Shown in pieces: positions 11,601 through 19,200 of a DNA stretch of 64,000 nucleotides (the first letter of the stretch is position 1; every line of letters starts with the position of its first letter). A model generated the notes under the pieces. That model was given only the letters and a program-made list of their open reading frames with translations. It was not told where the DNA came from and made no database searches. The stretch comes from Prevotella sp. (GTDB lineage: Bacteria > Bacteroidota > Bacteroidia > Bacteroidales > Bacteroidaceae), in NCBI GenBank assembly GCA_017445845.1, contig JAFSRY010000004.1, positions 1-64,000 on the forward strand, read 5' to 3'. The translations under genes were made by a program, and so were the position numbers.

Positions 11601-14600
11601 CATCGTCACCCAATATACTACGGCATATAACAATCTCGGAAAATACCTCAACGGCGATTTTGAATCAGGAAGTTCAAGCAGCTGGACGGCTGATACTGTC
11701 CCTGCATGGCTGGCAGATTTGACAAACGACCAGGATATTGTCCCTGCTACTTATCGCTCATATTGGGTTAATTACTATGATAAGGAAAATGCTTTGCTCA
11801 ATGCCATTTCTTCCATTGCGAAGAAAGCGGGCGATGATGCTTTGGCCAAGCTGCAGGATATAGCCTCAGACGGAAAGATAACCCCATCTGAAAAGAATAC
11901 CATCCTCATTAGTTGGCGAGAGATAATAAGCGAATTACCGATTATCTGCGGGCAGGCTGATACTTTCTACACCCAAACTGAAAACAGCGATTTAACGCTT
12001 TATAAAGGCGATTATTTGGCAGCATTTGGTACGCTTGCCCAAATCCTGAACGATGGAGATACTTACTCATACAATATTTCAACTGGGAATTTCCCGACAC
12101 CTAAGTGGCTCAGTCAATATCTTACGAGAACCGAAACGCTGACATCGCAGGCAAAGGATGATTTCAATGAGGCTTGGGATAATTATTATGCCGAAAGAAC
12201 GTATCTCCAAGATTTGTTGCTTGAGGTGGCCAAAAAGCCCGGTGACGATGCGCTGGGAGAGTTGGATAATCTCGCTGCCGATAATATCCTGACCGAGTTT
12301 GAGAAGTTGACCACGCTCCGTGAATGGGATGCCGCTCGTACCGAACATACCGATTTGGTGACAAAGGCGCAATATGCCCATGTCTCTTATAGCGCGTATG
12401 AAAATGCCTATTACAAGCTGGGTAACTATCTCGTTGATTTGACAACCAACGGTACATCAAACAGACAGGGGAATACGGTTCATAACAAAACTATTGATGG
12501 AGAGACTTATAATTTCTCGGTGGACTATGCCAATCCCCTAATGCTGTGTATAATCTCAGGAAATACGAATATCAGCGGCAGCACCTTCAAGGAATATTGG
12601 TCGGCATATTACAATGAGCGTTCAAAATTGCTCAGTGCCATCGCTAATCATCATATCAATATCTTCACTGGAGATAGTAACCCGACACCTCCTTATAGCG
12701 TTGGTGACTATTGGATAAAGAGCGATAATTCTGAATGGGTATGTGTCTATCCTCGCGGAATCGGTGAATCCTATAATTCAAGCGACTGGAGAGATATGCG
12801 CGACATTACCGAGAAGCGCGACCCTCGCGTAGTGCTTGCAGGATTTGCCGAAAAAATATATCCTCTCGTAAGCGGTTATATTTCGGGCAGCTATGTAACG
12901 GCATTTTGGAATAACAGCACTCCGCAGAACTACAACAACGGCGATATTTGGTACAACGGCTCCACTGTATATCAAAGAATAAGCGGCAGTTGGGTAGAAA
13001 ATACAAGTGTCATCGTAAAAGGGGCTTTCGTGGCCGTCGATGGAGTGCTTGACGTGATGAATCGAACTTCCATCAGGCTTTACGGAACGAGACAAAATAT
13101 CTCGCCCTCAAAGTATGATCTATTCCTGCATACCATCACCTATACCGACCCATATTTGGACAATAACAATCAATATAAGACGCTCGAAAGTGGCGTGGAG
13201 ATATTGATGTATAACGGCGATAATGATTGGGAAACTCTCAGGGAATCCGTAAGAAGCGTCATTGATAAACTCAATGATTATATCCGTATGCTTGTATTCG
13301 GCACAACCAATGGCAACCTCACGGCCAGCGGAGCTGTCGTAAAAAGTGATTTCGTCAGCATGTTTGCGACGGCCACTAATAGCAGCGGACAGACCATTAC
13401 TCAGGCTTATCTCTCTGCTTATGTGACTAAAGATTCCAATGGCATATTGGAAAGCGGAGTGAAAATCAAGGCCGATAAGATTGATTTTGAAGGCGGCACC
13501 TTGAAGATTTCGGCAGATAATATAGCCCTTAGCGGAAACGACCAAATTAGCTTGCTTGTAAATGGCGTAAAGGACGGTTTGGCAAATACGGGCATAAACA
13601 TTCAAAATGGTACGATAACTCTGAATGCGAGTAATACTATCATCAATGGAAATCTTAACCTATATGATGCAAAGAACAATGGCTTAACGATATACGACGC
13701 AGAAAATTTTGCCCGCGTAAACATTCAATCAGATTCCATTGGCAGTATTGCGCAAATGGCAAACGATACATATACATATCATACCGCATCAACGTCAATA
13801 TCTACCACATCTTTCAATAATCCAGTTACATCGTCGAATATTGGAACACTTTCGGCTGGAAGAGTCATTGAAATTGATAATATTAATATAACAACTTATG
13901 GAAGTAATTCGAGCTATCCGTCTACTTATTATGCGACCTTGAAGATTGAAATTCTAAATGCTTCTACCGTTGTTGCGACTAAATCCGTATCACTTACGAG
14001 ACAAACAAGTTACGGGAATTATAAAGCAACGAGTGGAGTCAGGTTCGTGGCCAAAACTGACGGCACATATTATGTGAGATATACAATAAGTGGAATTTCC
14101 AGTACCGCCACTTCTCCTGTTTATCTTATGGTAAATGCGAGAATACAGACAAGTGATACGACGGAGACATTTATTGGCGCAGATGGAATGTATGCTCATT
14201 CTGGCGCACACAAAATCTTTTGGATGGGCGAATCTGAATTACAAATCAGATTTGGTTTTGGCGGCATAAGATGGAATGATGCAGATAAATTTGCCAATAA
14301 AGGAATGGAAGTAGTCGCCAACATAAAAGGCAGCTCGCCAAATTATAAACCTGTTTGGTTGCCGTTCTATAATTATGTGCCAACCTTTGAAGTAGGCGTA
14401 GGCACTACACCATATCTCTTCACTTCTCAAAATATCGGAAACCTTTCTGAAACCAAATATGCTTTCAGAATTGACCCTTATAGAGATAGAGGTATTTGTG
14501 TAGTCCATGCTGGTTACATAGATACAAATGGCAATCAACAAGAATCGTGGATAGTTCTTCCACCAAGCACCTTTACGGATGCAGATGGAAATTCCGCCTC

Positions 14601-14823
14601 ATTGCCTATTGGCTATCAGGTAACAATCATAAATTGGACTTCCGTCAATATATATGTAGCACCTTATTCAAACAGCAAGCATGGTGCGGTGATTGTTGAT
14701 GGAAATAGAAATACGAACTATTATTGCGACCTAAACAGTACACAAAGTAGAGATACGTATATTTATGTAGGAAATTGGGCTGGACTTGGTGAGACATGGC
14801 TTTCAATGCACGACACACAATAA
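5668..14823 (+). CDS. Giant tail/baseplate protein (Tal-like) with nine helical repeats
   Basis: A 3051-aa protein. The N-terminal ~550 residues look like a phage tail hub (N-terminal beta-rich domain with tail-associated protein character). Residues ~1005-2330 hold about nine repeats of ~150 aa, each with a motif of the form ASDG-x-hydrophobic-x3-EK followed by an aromatic helix, YLNGG-like and PxWL segments and a closing YRxxWxxYY helix. Residues ~2330-3051 are beta-rich and Ser/Thr/Asn/Gly-rich, with GDYWIKSDNSEWV and KADKIDFEGGTLKISADNI segments typical of phage baseplate and fibre proteins. It probably links the tail tip to the receptor-binding apparatus. The gene lies 5 bp after the Dit-like gene. 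Structural role is confident; exact part is inferred. Confidence 0.8.
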   Translation: MSERIKEYAIIRRATNQEVYRTQINKGSFVRYELMKSHYIQLNFSTARAIYFRLGDYCITEYGIFELTEQYLPTYNNRTGGYDYQLTLNADYWKWNNKTLLFLPLNNRFETSWTLTDTIDKHLALITNNIRYHGYLHNNSFYEVSIQQGVDIESAKMITYDGVHIIEALNNICKEFDCEWWVEGNIIYIGRCEHGSAVDFELDVNVEKMVASEGAGNHATRIYPFGSTQNMPKDYRQGNEGVVVNGIAESRVMLPSNYPTPYVQHPDVATEEEAVEAVVIFEEVYPHTDGIMTTVTSDMKNLDDGNGGTEQARIYRFKDSGLTFKSEYELEQPQIIIQSGTMRGMTFDVIFNPDRKAEMIDDGEGNTIMNPEAQVFEIVRNENYGPMLPNDDINPQKDIQAGKTVKYRLIGWDASKMSELGLIAAAENELLAKAEAYAEKLQMDSSTYTCTMRSDWAYGMDSEEVADHNFAKKYDIGQKVLLKNDNFFKDGQRLSRIVGFELKLDFEYDHPQYIVGEAPDYSRFGDIESKISDITYKSTNYMSSTNLSGGGASVYVIGTGDTTEPTDSNVFSARRSLQHFARKDKDDTISGLHRYQVSSSAERGIQSSDFNPGMFGTGFTVKRKANGRAVVETDELIVRIKAFFANLEIRELSYVGGNYLFSCAGSKLLRVEWLDEDGEILEQTAANRFVVHTFRCYFYQDNGTTATMNYWMVGDQARCQKFNIKPGVYQNVTNKYYWRLVTGKGDDYIDLSADDCDYDSDFPEAEDSIVQLGFRGSDNDRRQGCIFLDVESENSPAIYEYSGINSYVLPEPTLQLSPKKNVIYGEFHSITDGGSSTESIYEQILAILAEIQAIKNQADKKFEIWFGHGVPTASNYPAMEWVTNEMKAVHVQDIYYDMDRSPGSKGGRAYRWVSESVQYLYRAAYAAEDIALTVVEAKEMDKAELLSEGWSESVPSSGEDSIFYIYYNENTGEWSYPEELTDNTPIIALTYRWVEITDQDTIDALEKIADVASDEVLTGGAEKTRVLVDWCKAEHEYWKYTEQAEDYFNAPDPNNEGQTIIDSTEYTAYRNAFLALGKYLNGGVDLTLASAGVYNTPSWLAGNNLQTDTQIESPTTYRTKWNDYYLTLAVLLKAITIRAKELADAAQASADEALSNLQKIASDGWLMPDEKIEVRREFIAAYQEMNDNGGILDKAMDDRGSYDYVNYNAHIKPYKDAFDALGTYLNGGTAWTSPATDPEDSTKWILPLWIDDSHMNAGVQINGDTFCTLWADFYSARAVLLTELSKNAQTTAEGAHERVDDIVSDGIISAGSEKSLLYIDWLKTVAEYWKYMEQAGDYTDPEGTENRYVVNTTAFTTTFTELATMLNNGVTATERILAGTDRPSWLDADHINADTVLANTPILTADAYRTKWKNYSTALTALLEVITKRAKELADAAQADATAALSKISDMANDGKLVPDEKLTVKREFLAAWHERDDEGGILDKCKTPSAANPNVQVYINDTIEAAYVTPYLNAFKAVGSYLNGRSNNSPVTWNGITITSSTTDAQIEAAMPAWLKEAAMSTTNDIDGDDWRNVWATFYSARTALLTALSEDAKDRADDALEKIGDIVDDGIISGGSEKNLLYIQWMKAAYEYVRYVEQAHDYGVSVTAFETAYTNLVKMLNGNTNPTDNMLQGITPPLWLNSEANNANNISHDTTLSDFGLTAVTYRDKWNAYHSALAAMLEAIDLEAKQRADDAQSDATEALEAIDGIAADGTLSVTEIPDLRREFEAAYRQRAEMVDLATSDSTYKLIDATLRSPLDDYLSKFKLLANYLNRGTAWTEPSGGTYSINNGQNVADANATYNVVAKSLLVVADFPSLLKIEADVKFVADWSANPLVEDNGAAFRNLWASLTTAQVALANAMATLAKNNADNAQQTADDAQDEIDQITADSVLSRIEKKQVRKEFEAIIRNKQYNLILATQFDVANSDYGTDSNGNSIVTQYTTAYNNLGKYLNGDFESGSSSSWTADTVPAWLADLTNDQDIVPATYRSYWVNYYDKENALLNAISSIAKKAGDDALAKLQDIASDGKITPSEKNTILISWREIISELPIICGQADTFYTQTENSDLTLYKGDYLAAFGTLAQILNDGDTYSYNISTGNFPTPKWLSQYLTRTETLTSQAKDDFNEAWDNYYAERTYLQDLLLEVAKKPGDDALGELDNLAADNILTEFEKLTTLREWDAARTEHTDLVTKAQYAHVSYSAYENAYYKLGNYLVDLTTNGTSNRQGNTVHNKTIDGETYNFSVDYANPLMLCIISGNTNISGSTFKEYWSAYYNERSKLLSAIANHHINIFTGDSNPTPPYSVGDYWIKSDNSEWVCVYPRGIGESYNSSDWRDMRDITEKRDPRVVLAGFAEKIYPLVSGYISGSYVTAFWNNSTPQNYNNGDIWYNGSTVYQRISGSWVENTSVIVKGAFVAVDGVLDVMNRTSIRLYGTRQNISPSKYDLFLHTITYTDPYLDNNNQYKTLESGVEILMYNGDNDWETLRESVRSVIDKLNDYIRMLVFGTTNGNLTASGAVVKSDFVSMFATATNSSGQTITQAYLSAYVTKDSNGILESGVKIKADKIDFEGGTLKISADNIALSGNDQISLLVNGVKDGLANTGINIQNGTITLNASNTIINGNLNLYDAKNNGLTIYDAENFARVNIQSDSIGSIAQMANDTYTYHTASTSISTTSFNNPVTSSNIGTLSAGRVIEIDNINITTYGSNSSYPSTYYATLKIEILNASTVVATKSVSLTRQTSYGNYKATSGVRFVAKTDGTYYVRYTISGISSTATSPVYLMVNARIQTSDTTETFIGADGMYAHSGAHKIFWMGESELQIRFGFGGIRWNDADKFANKGMEVVANIKGSSPNYKPVWLPFYNYVPTFEVGVGTTPYLFTSQNIGNLSETKYAFRIDPYRDRGICVVHAGYIDTNGNQQESWIVLPPSTFTDADGNSASLPIGYQVTIINWTSVNIYVAPYSNSKHGAVIVDGNRNTNYYCDLNSTQSRDTYIYVGNWAGLGETWLSMHDTQ
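8690..12660 (+). repeat. Nine degenerate ~150-aa coding repeats in the tail protein
   Basis: Within the 3051-aa tail protein the anchor motif recurs as ASDEVLTGGAEK, ASDGWLMPDEK, VSDGIISAGSEK, ANDGKLVPDEK, VDDGIISGGSEK, AADGTLSVTEI, TADSVLSRIEK, ASDGKITPSEK and AADNILTEFEK, each about 130-160 residues after the last. The copies are diverged at DNA level, so this is an old modular duplication of a helical domain rather than a recent slippage repeat. Two subtypes alternate early on, GGSEK/GAEK followed by a DW helix and PDEK followed by a REF helix, which suggests a two-domain duplication unit. Confidence 0.8.
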
Positions 14824-14835
14824 ATTTCATTGACT

Positions 14836-15174
14836 ATGAAGATAATAAGATGCAGTTGGTTCCCACCGAAGGAATACACAGCAATAATGCTGGTATGGTG
14901 GCTTATCGTGAAGGATGGCGCTACAATCACTTCACGACTGATTAACCATGAGGAAATTCATTGCAATCAGCAGAAGGAAATGCTTATATTGTTTTTCTTC
15001 CTTTGGTACGGTCTGGAGTTCCTTTTCAGACTGGCCCAATATCGGAACTGGGATAAGGCATACAGAAACATATCATTCGAGCGTGAGGCATACGCCAATC
15101 AATACAATATCGCTTATCTGAATAGCAGAAAGCGTTTCGCATGGTTCAAATATCTAAAAACAACGATAGTATGA
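14836..15174 (+). CDS. Small membrane protein with HExxH motif, putative metalloprotease-like
   Basis: A 112-aa product starting at ATG 14836; a TTG six bases upstream is less likely. It carries NHEEIHCNQQ, an exact HExxH zinc-peptidase motif, followed by a hydrophobic helix (LILFFFLWYGLEFLF) and then SFEREAYANQ, whose Glu could be a third zinc ligand. The N-terminus also has a hydrophobic segment around IMLVWWLIV. Small proteins of this shape occur in Bacteroidales genomes. The gene sits in the tail operon and overlaps the next gene by ATGA. Peptidase activity is inferred from the motif only; the substrate is unknown. Confidence 0.55.
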   Translation: MKIIRCSWFPPKEYTAIMLVWWLIVKDGATITSRLINHEEIHCNQQKEMLILFFFLWYGLEFLFRLAQYRNWDKAYRNISFEREAYANQYNIAYLNSRKRFAWFKYLKTTIV

Positions 15175-15452
15175 TTACGATTGATTTTACAAAAGTAAAG
15201 GTTCAGGTTTCCTTTGACGGAACTGAGCAGGTTTTCGACACCGCCAAGACCATCGGCAATGCCATGATGTACAACGGCTCAGTCCTGCTTGACATCGGCT
15301 TCGAGGATTTGGCACGAAAGATTTACTACTCCACCGGCGACGTGGAAGTGCCGGAGCAGTACGCGCAGCCTATCATTCAAGTGGTCACGGAAAGTAACTT
15401 CATTGCGGCCATCAAGCGGACTTTGATTCAGAAACTCAATGGCAGCAGATAG
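15171..15452 (+). CDS. Small tail-region protein, unknown function
   Basis: A 93-aa protein from ATG 15171, which overlaps the preceding stop as ATGA and so favours this start over one 30 bp upstream. The sequence (MITIDFTKVKVQVSFDG) is beta-rich at the start and helical at the end. It lies among small proteins between the two large tail proteins, so it is probably a tail or tail-assembly component. No domain is recognised. Confidence 0.6.
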   Translation: MITIDFTKVKVQVSFDGTEQVFDTAKTIGNAMMYNGSVLLDIGFEDLARKIYYSTGDVEVPEQYAQPIIQVVTESNFIAAIKRTLIQKLNGSR

Positions 15453-15717
15453 GATTGGATTCTTGGTTGAGGGCCGAGAAGTGACCGACGATGGCAATGT
15501 CAAGGTCTCGGTGAAGATGCTCAATAGTGACAAATCTCAGATTTCCACGAATGAGTTTCCTATCATCCTCAATGCCCTAAAGAATAGCCAATATACCGAC
15601 CCTGAATTGCAGATTGGATTCACCTATACCTTCCCCTTTCCCCTTGCGAGGGGCTGGGGATTCCCTTATGTATTCGATTTCGATATTGAAGATGACAGTA
15701 TTATGACCCTAACATAA
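15439..15717 (+). CDS. Small tail-region protein, unknown function
   Basis: A 92-aa protein overlapping the previous gene by 14 bp, consistent with translational coupling. It is acidic and beta-rich with a PFPLARGWGFPYVFDF segment. Position in the tail operon is the only functional clue. Confidence 0.6.
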   Translation: MAADRIGFLVEGREVTDDGNVKVSVKMLNSDKSQISTNEFPIILNALKNSQYTDPELQIGFTYTFPFPLARGWGFPYVFDFDIEDDSIMTLT

Positions 15718-15724
15718 GAAGATT

Positions 15725-16021
15725 ATGGCACTAAACATGGTAAAACAGACTGGTGATAAGCTGACCGCCACAGAGTTCAATGCGATGGTTGATGCCATCA
15801 ATGCGAATGAGCGTCAGGCTAACACCAACAAGAATGATATAAGCACCCAGCGAGACAGAATAACGTCTATGGGTAGGCTCATTGCAGAGCAAGGTCAGTC
15901 CATTGAGGATCTGCAGAATGATTCCGCGAGATTCACCAAATCTACCGACGCTGCCATAGAGGCCATGAATCAGAGCGAATCATGGACTCCTGGAATGTTC
16001 TATTACACCGTAGAGGAATAG
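15725..16021 (+). CDS. Small tail-region protein with coiled coil
   Basis: A 98-aa protein beginning 7 bp after the previous stop. Heptad-like sequence from about residue 25 to 80 suggests a short coiled coil, and the end (SWTPGMFYYTVEE) is aromatic. Such short coiled-coil proteins between fibre genes are often fibre connectors or assembly factors; that role is an inference. Confidence 0.6.
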   Translation: MALNMVKQTGDKLTATEFNAMVDAINANERQANTNKNDISTQRDRITSMGRLIAEQGQSIEDLQNDSARFTKSTDAAIEAMNQSESWTPGMFYYTVEE

Positions 16022-16024
16022 GCT

Positions 16025-16201
16025 ATGATAGCGATAAATGGAAAGAACTTGGCTTCAATGATGATTGAGGGCAAGATGGTGCAGACCATTTGGCAGAACG
16101 GCCAGCTGATATGGCAGGCAGTCCGCTCATGCTTCGGCAGCGGCCATTGGGTAGGCTATAAGCCTTGGGTGGGCTATGAGCGTTGGAAAGGCGCGAAGTA
16201 A
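16025..16201 (+). CDS. 58-aa tryptophan-rich small protein in tail operon
   Basis: ATG 16025 to TAA 16201, 58 aa, starting 3 bp after the previous stop and ending 31 bp before the large DGR-target gene. It contains MIEGKMVQTIWQNGQLIWQAV and ends in a Trp/Tyr-rich GHWVGYKPWVGYERWKG tail with a repeated WVGYxxW pattern. The tight packing supports it as a real gene; the function is unknown, perhaps a small tail component. Confidence 0.55.
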   Translation: MIAINGKNLASMMIEGKMVQTIWQNGQLIWQAVRSCFGSGHWVGYKPWVGYERWKGAK

Positions 16202-16232
16202 AGAATGAATAATCAATAAAACAGAAATTACT

Positions 16233-19200
16233 ATGGCAAGAAAGACAAAGGCGCAAGCCGTGCAATTCGACATCATCAACGGCAATTTCGATGATTACGA
16301 CGGCTATGATATTGAGGTTTCGCTTCAAAGGAAACTTCAGGAACTGAACGAGAAGGGCGGTTATAATCGCTGGGTTCAGAAAGAGACGTATTATTACCTG
16401 CAGGGCTTCGCTTCCAAGGCTGCTGCCCGAACTTATGACAGCGACCCTGAGACCAATGCGGCGTTGCTTCTCTATGAGGAAATGCTGCCTATCTCTACCA
16501 CACAGAGCGATTCCTATGTGGCTCGACTGGCCACCAGCCGCAGTTCGTCCACCACTTATACCGTGAAGGATGGCGACGATTTTGAAGTGGCACTCAGATT
16601 CTGTGCCGTTCATATCATTGCGGCCCTCAATCAGCAGGAGAATGTAGGAGGCAGCGGAACGCTCATTATCGAAAGAAGCACCGACGGACAGAACTTTACC
16701 CGCGTCGGCACGGCGGTCGTGGAATCTCAGGACGCTACGGCAAACAACTATCCTTCCGTGGTGAATGTCGGCCAATATCTGCTCTCAGGAGCGACCAATA
16801 TCATCCGTTTACGCGCTCAGTTCGACTATACGGACGAACAGGGCAATGCAGGTGTCAGGGCAAGTAGTAACATTGTCCTGACCATTCAGAGCGTGAGCCT
16901 TGCCCTCTCATGTACGGCTCAGTGGGAAAGCCCAATCATGGCACAAGGTCGTACCGATTTCCCGTTGACATATAATGTTATCGGAGCCGTGGCGAAAACG
17001 CTCCATATCAGCGTATCAGGCTCCAGCAGAGACCTCGAAGACTATACCATACCATTGAGTGCATCGGAGCAAGGCAGTCGCGAAGTGCGCATACCAGAGC
17101 AATCCATCTATGGCCTGCTCTCTCATGGCATCCATACCGTCACGGCTTGGCTGACTGCCGACGATGGCCAGGGCGGCACATTGAGGACGGCCAACCTCAT
17201 AAACCGCTTTATGGTGGTGAATACTTCCACCGAAGGGGCTGATGTGATGGCTCCGCGTTTGCTCATTCAGGAAATGTCGGAAACCGTTCAGAATTTCGTT
17301 CAGTCCACCCTTTGCGGATATGCCGTATATAGCCCGTCCATCGATAACGAGAATAATATCGTGAACAATGGCCATGCGCTCAACCTTACCTTCCTGCTCA
17401 CTGGCAGCAATCAGGATATTATGACCGTTCAGCAGACGGAATATGCTTCGCTTCCTCAGGTGGCATCGCCTGGCACAAAATATGAGTTGGGCGTGACCGT
17501 TGAGATTGAGCAGAATGTCGGAGAATCAGCTGCCGACACGCTCGATGCCTTCCTGCATGTGAAGCGTGTCCTCAATGGCGTGGAGAGCGATTTCCTTGCA
17601 GCAAGCACGGGAGTGGGCTTCATGTATGTTTCGGTGGATAACACGGGAGGTTTCCAGCCGGTGGCAGGCTCTACGTTCCTGCTCAACCCCAAGACGCGAA
17701 ACAATGGCGAGGCCAACCCCATGCGAATACTCAATGCTCGAAACAATAATGCGGTCGTAGAAAGCATTTGGACTGGCTTCAAACTCGATAAAGACGGCTG
17801 GGTGACGGATGAGCAAGGCAACAAGGTTTTGCGCGTTCCTGCCGGTTGTCTGCTCAATATCAAGTTCAATCCATTCTCTCAGTTCAGGACTTCAAGGGCA
17901 TCAAGCATGACGCTCGACCTCGATGTGGCCATGAGGAATGTGACCAATGAGGATGATGCCATCATTCAGATTTGCGAGCTGGTGGATGGCCTTGTGCGCG
18001 GCCTGAGACTGGCCCCGATGGTAGGTACCATGACCACGGAGAGCAAGAAAGCACTCGCTGAAGCCGATTTTCGCTGGCAGGAAGATGAACGTACCCATAT
18101 CAGTGTGAACTGCGTGAGCGCGGTCACCCCGAATGTCAATGGCGACGGCCTTCACAATGGCACTCGCGGCAATGCCAATGGCTCCATGCCGCTTGTGAGA
18201 ATCTTCATCAATGGCGTTATCTGCCGTGAGCTGCAGTTCTCCACGGAGAGCTTCGACGAGTTCTGTACTGGCTCCATGAGCAATGGCGGTATCATTCTCG
18301 GTCAGAGCGGAGCCGACCTTGATGTATATGGCATCCGCTGTTGGCAGGATAAGGCCATTACTTCCGCAGAAGTGGTTCAGAACTATGTTTCAACGCTTCC
18401 TGATAGCGAGGAAAAGCGAAGGGTGAAGAGAGAGAATGATATCATCGACCCAGCCACCAACCAAGTGAGCGTCGATAAGATCAAGGCCCTTGGAAAGAAC
18501 GTCCTCATTTGGCACGGCAATGAGCCTTACCATGACAATGTGCTTAAGGATGAAACAGGATGGATTGAGATTTACAGATTCGATGCCAACGGCAACTATC
18601 TGCCTGAACTCTCAGGAACCATCTGCAAGGCCACAAGGAGCGTTCCGCAGAAGCGGCAAGGAACGACGGCCAATACTTACTATTACTCAAATATCCAGTT
18701 CAAGATTGATAAGATTAAGGCCACCATCACCGTGCTTCTCTCAAGCCTGCATAGCAGCATTAGCGCCACATGGGATGCTTCCTATGTATGGAAGGATGGC
18801 GACGGCAACCCGACGGGCGAAACTGGCGCATGGATGCTCAAAGGCGGCAACATGGGCAAGAACTTCCCGCTGCCCTCAGAGAGTGCCGTGGCCTATCATG
18901 CCGCAACCATTGACGGACAGCAGGCCGTTATCGTTCCTGACGGCTGGATTGATGGCAATGGCAAATATCGCGGACAGGGCTACAAGGTGGCTGACGGCTG
19001 GACTGATGGCAATGGCACTTTCAGGAGTTTGCCGATGGCTCAGAAGCTCGTGAACAAAATCAACTATGCTTCATCCATGCAGTCGCATCTTATCGGCGTG
19101 AACTGGCTCTATAACGTGCTTCATACCACTATTTGCGGCAACAGCACGATTCAGAATGCCGTCAATGGTGCCGTGGTGGCCAAGCATACCGAGCCGTTCG

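Noticed and set aside
18490..19053. 187-codon open frame inside the 2225-aa tail protein gene
   Set aside because: It lies in another frame within a clearly coding region, with basic low-complexity translation typical of a shadow frame.
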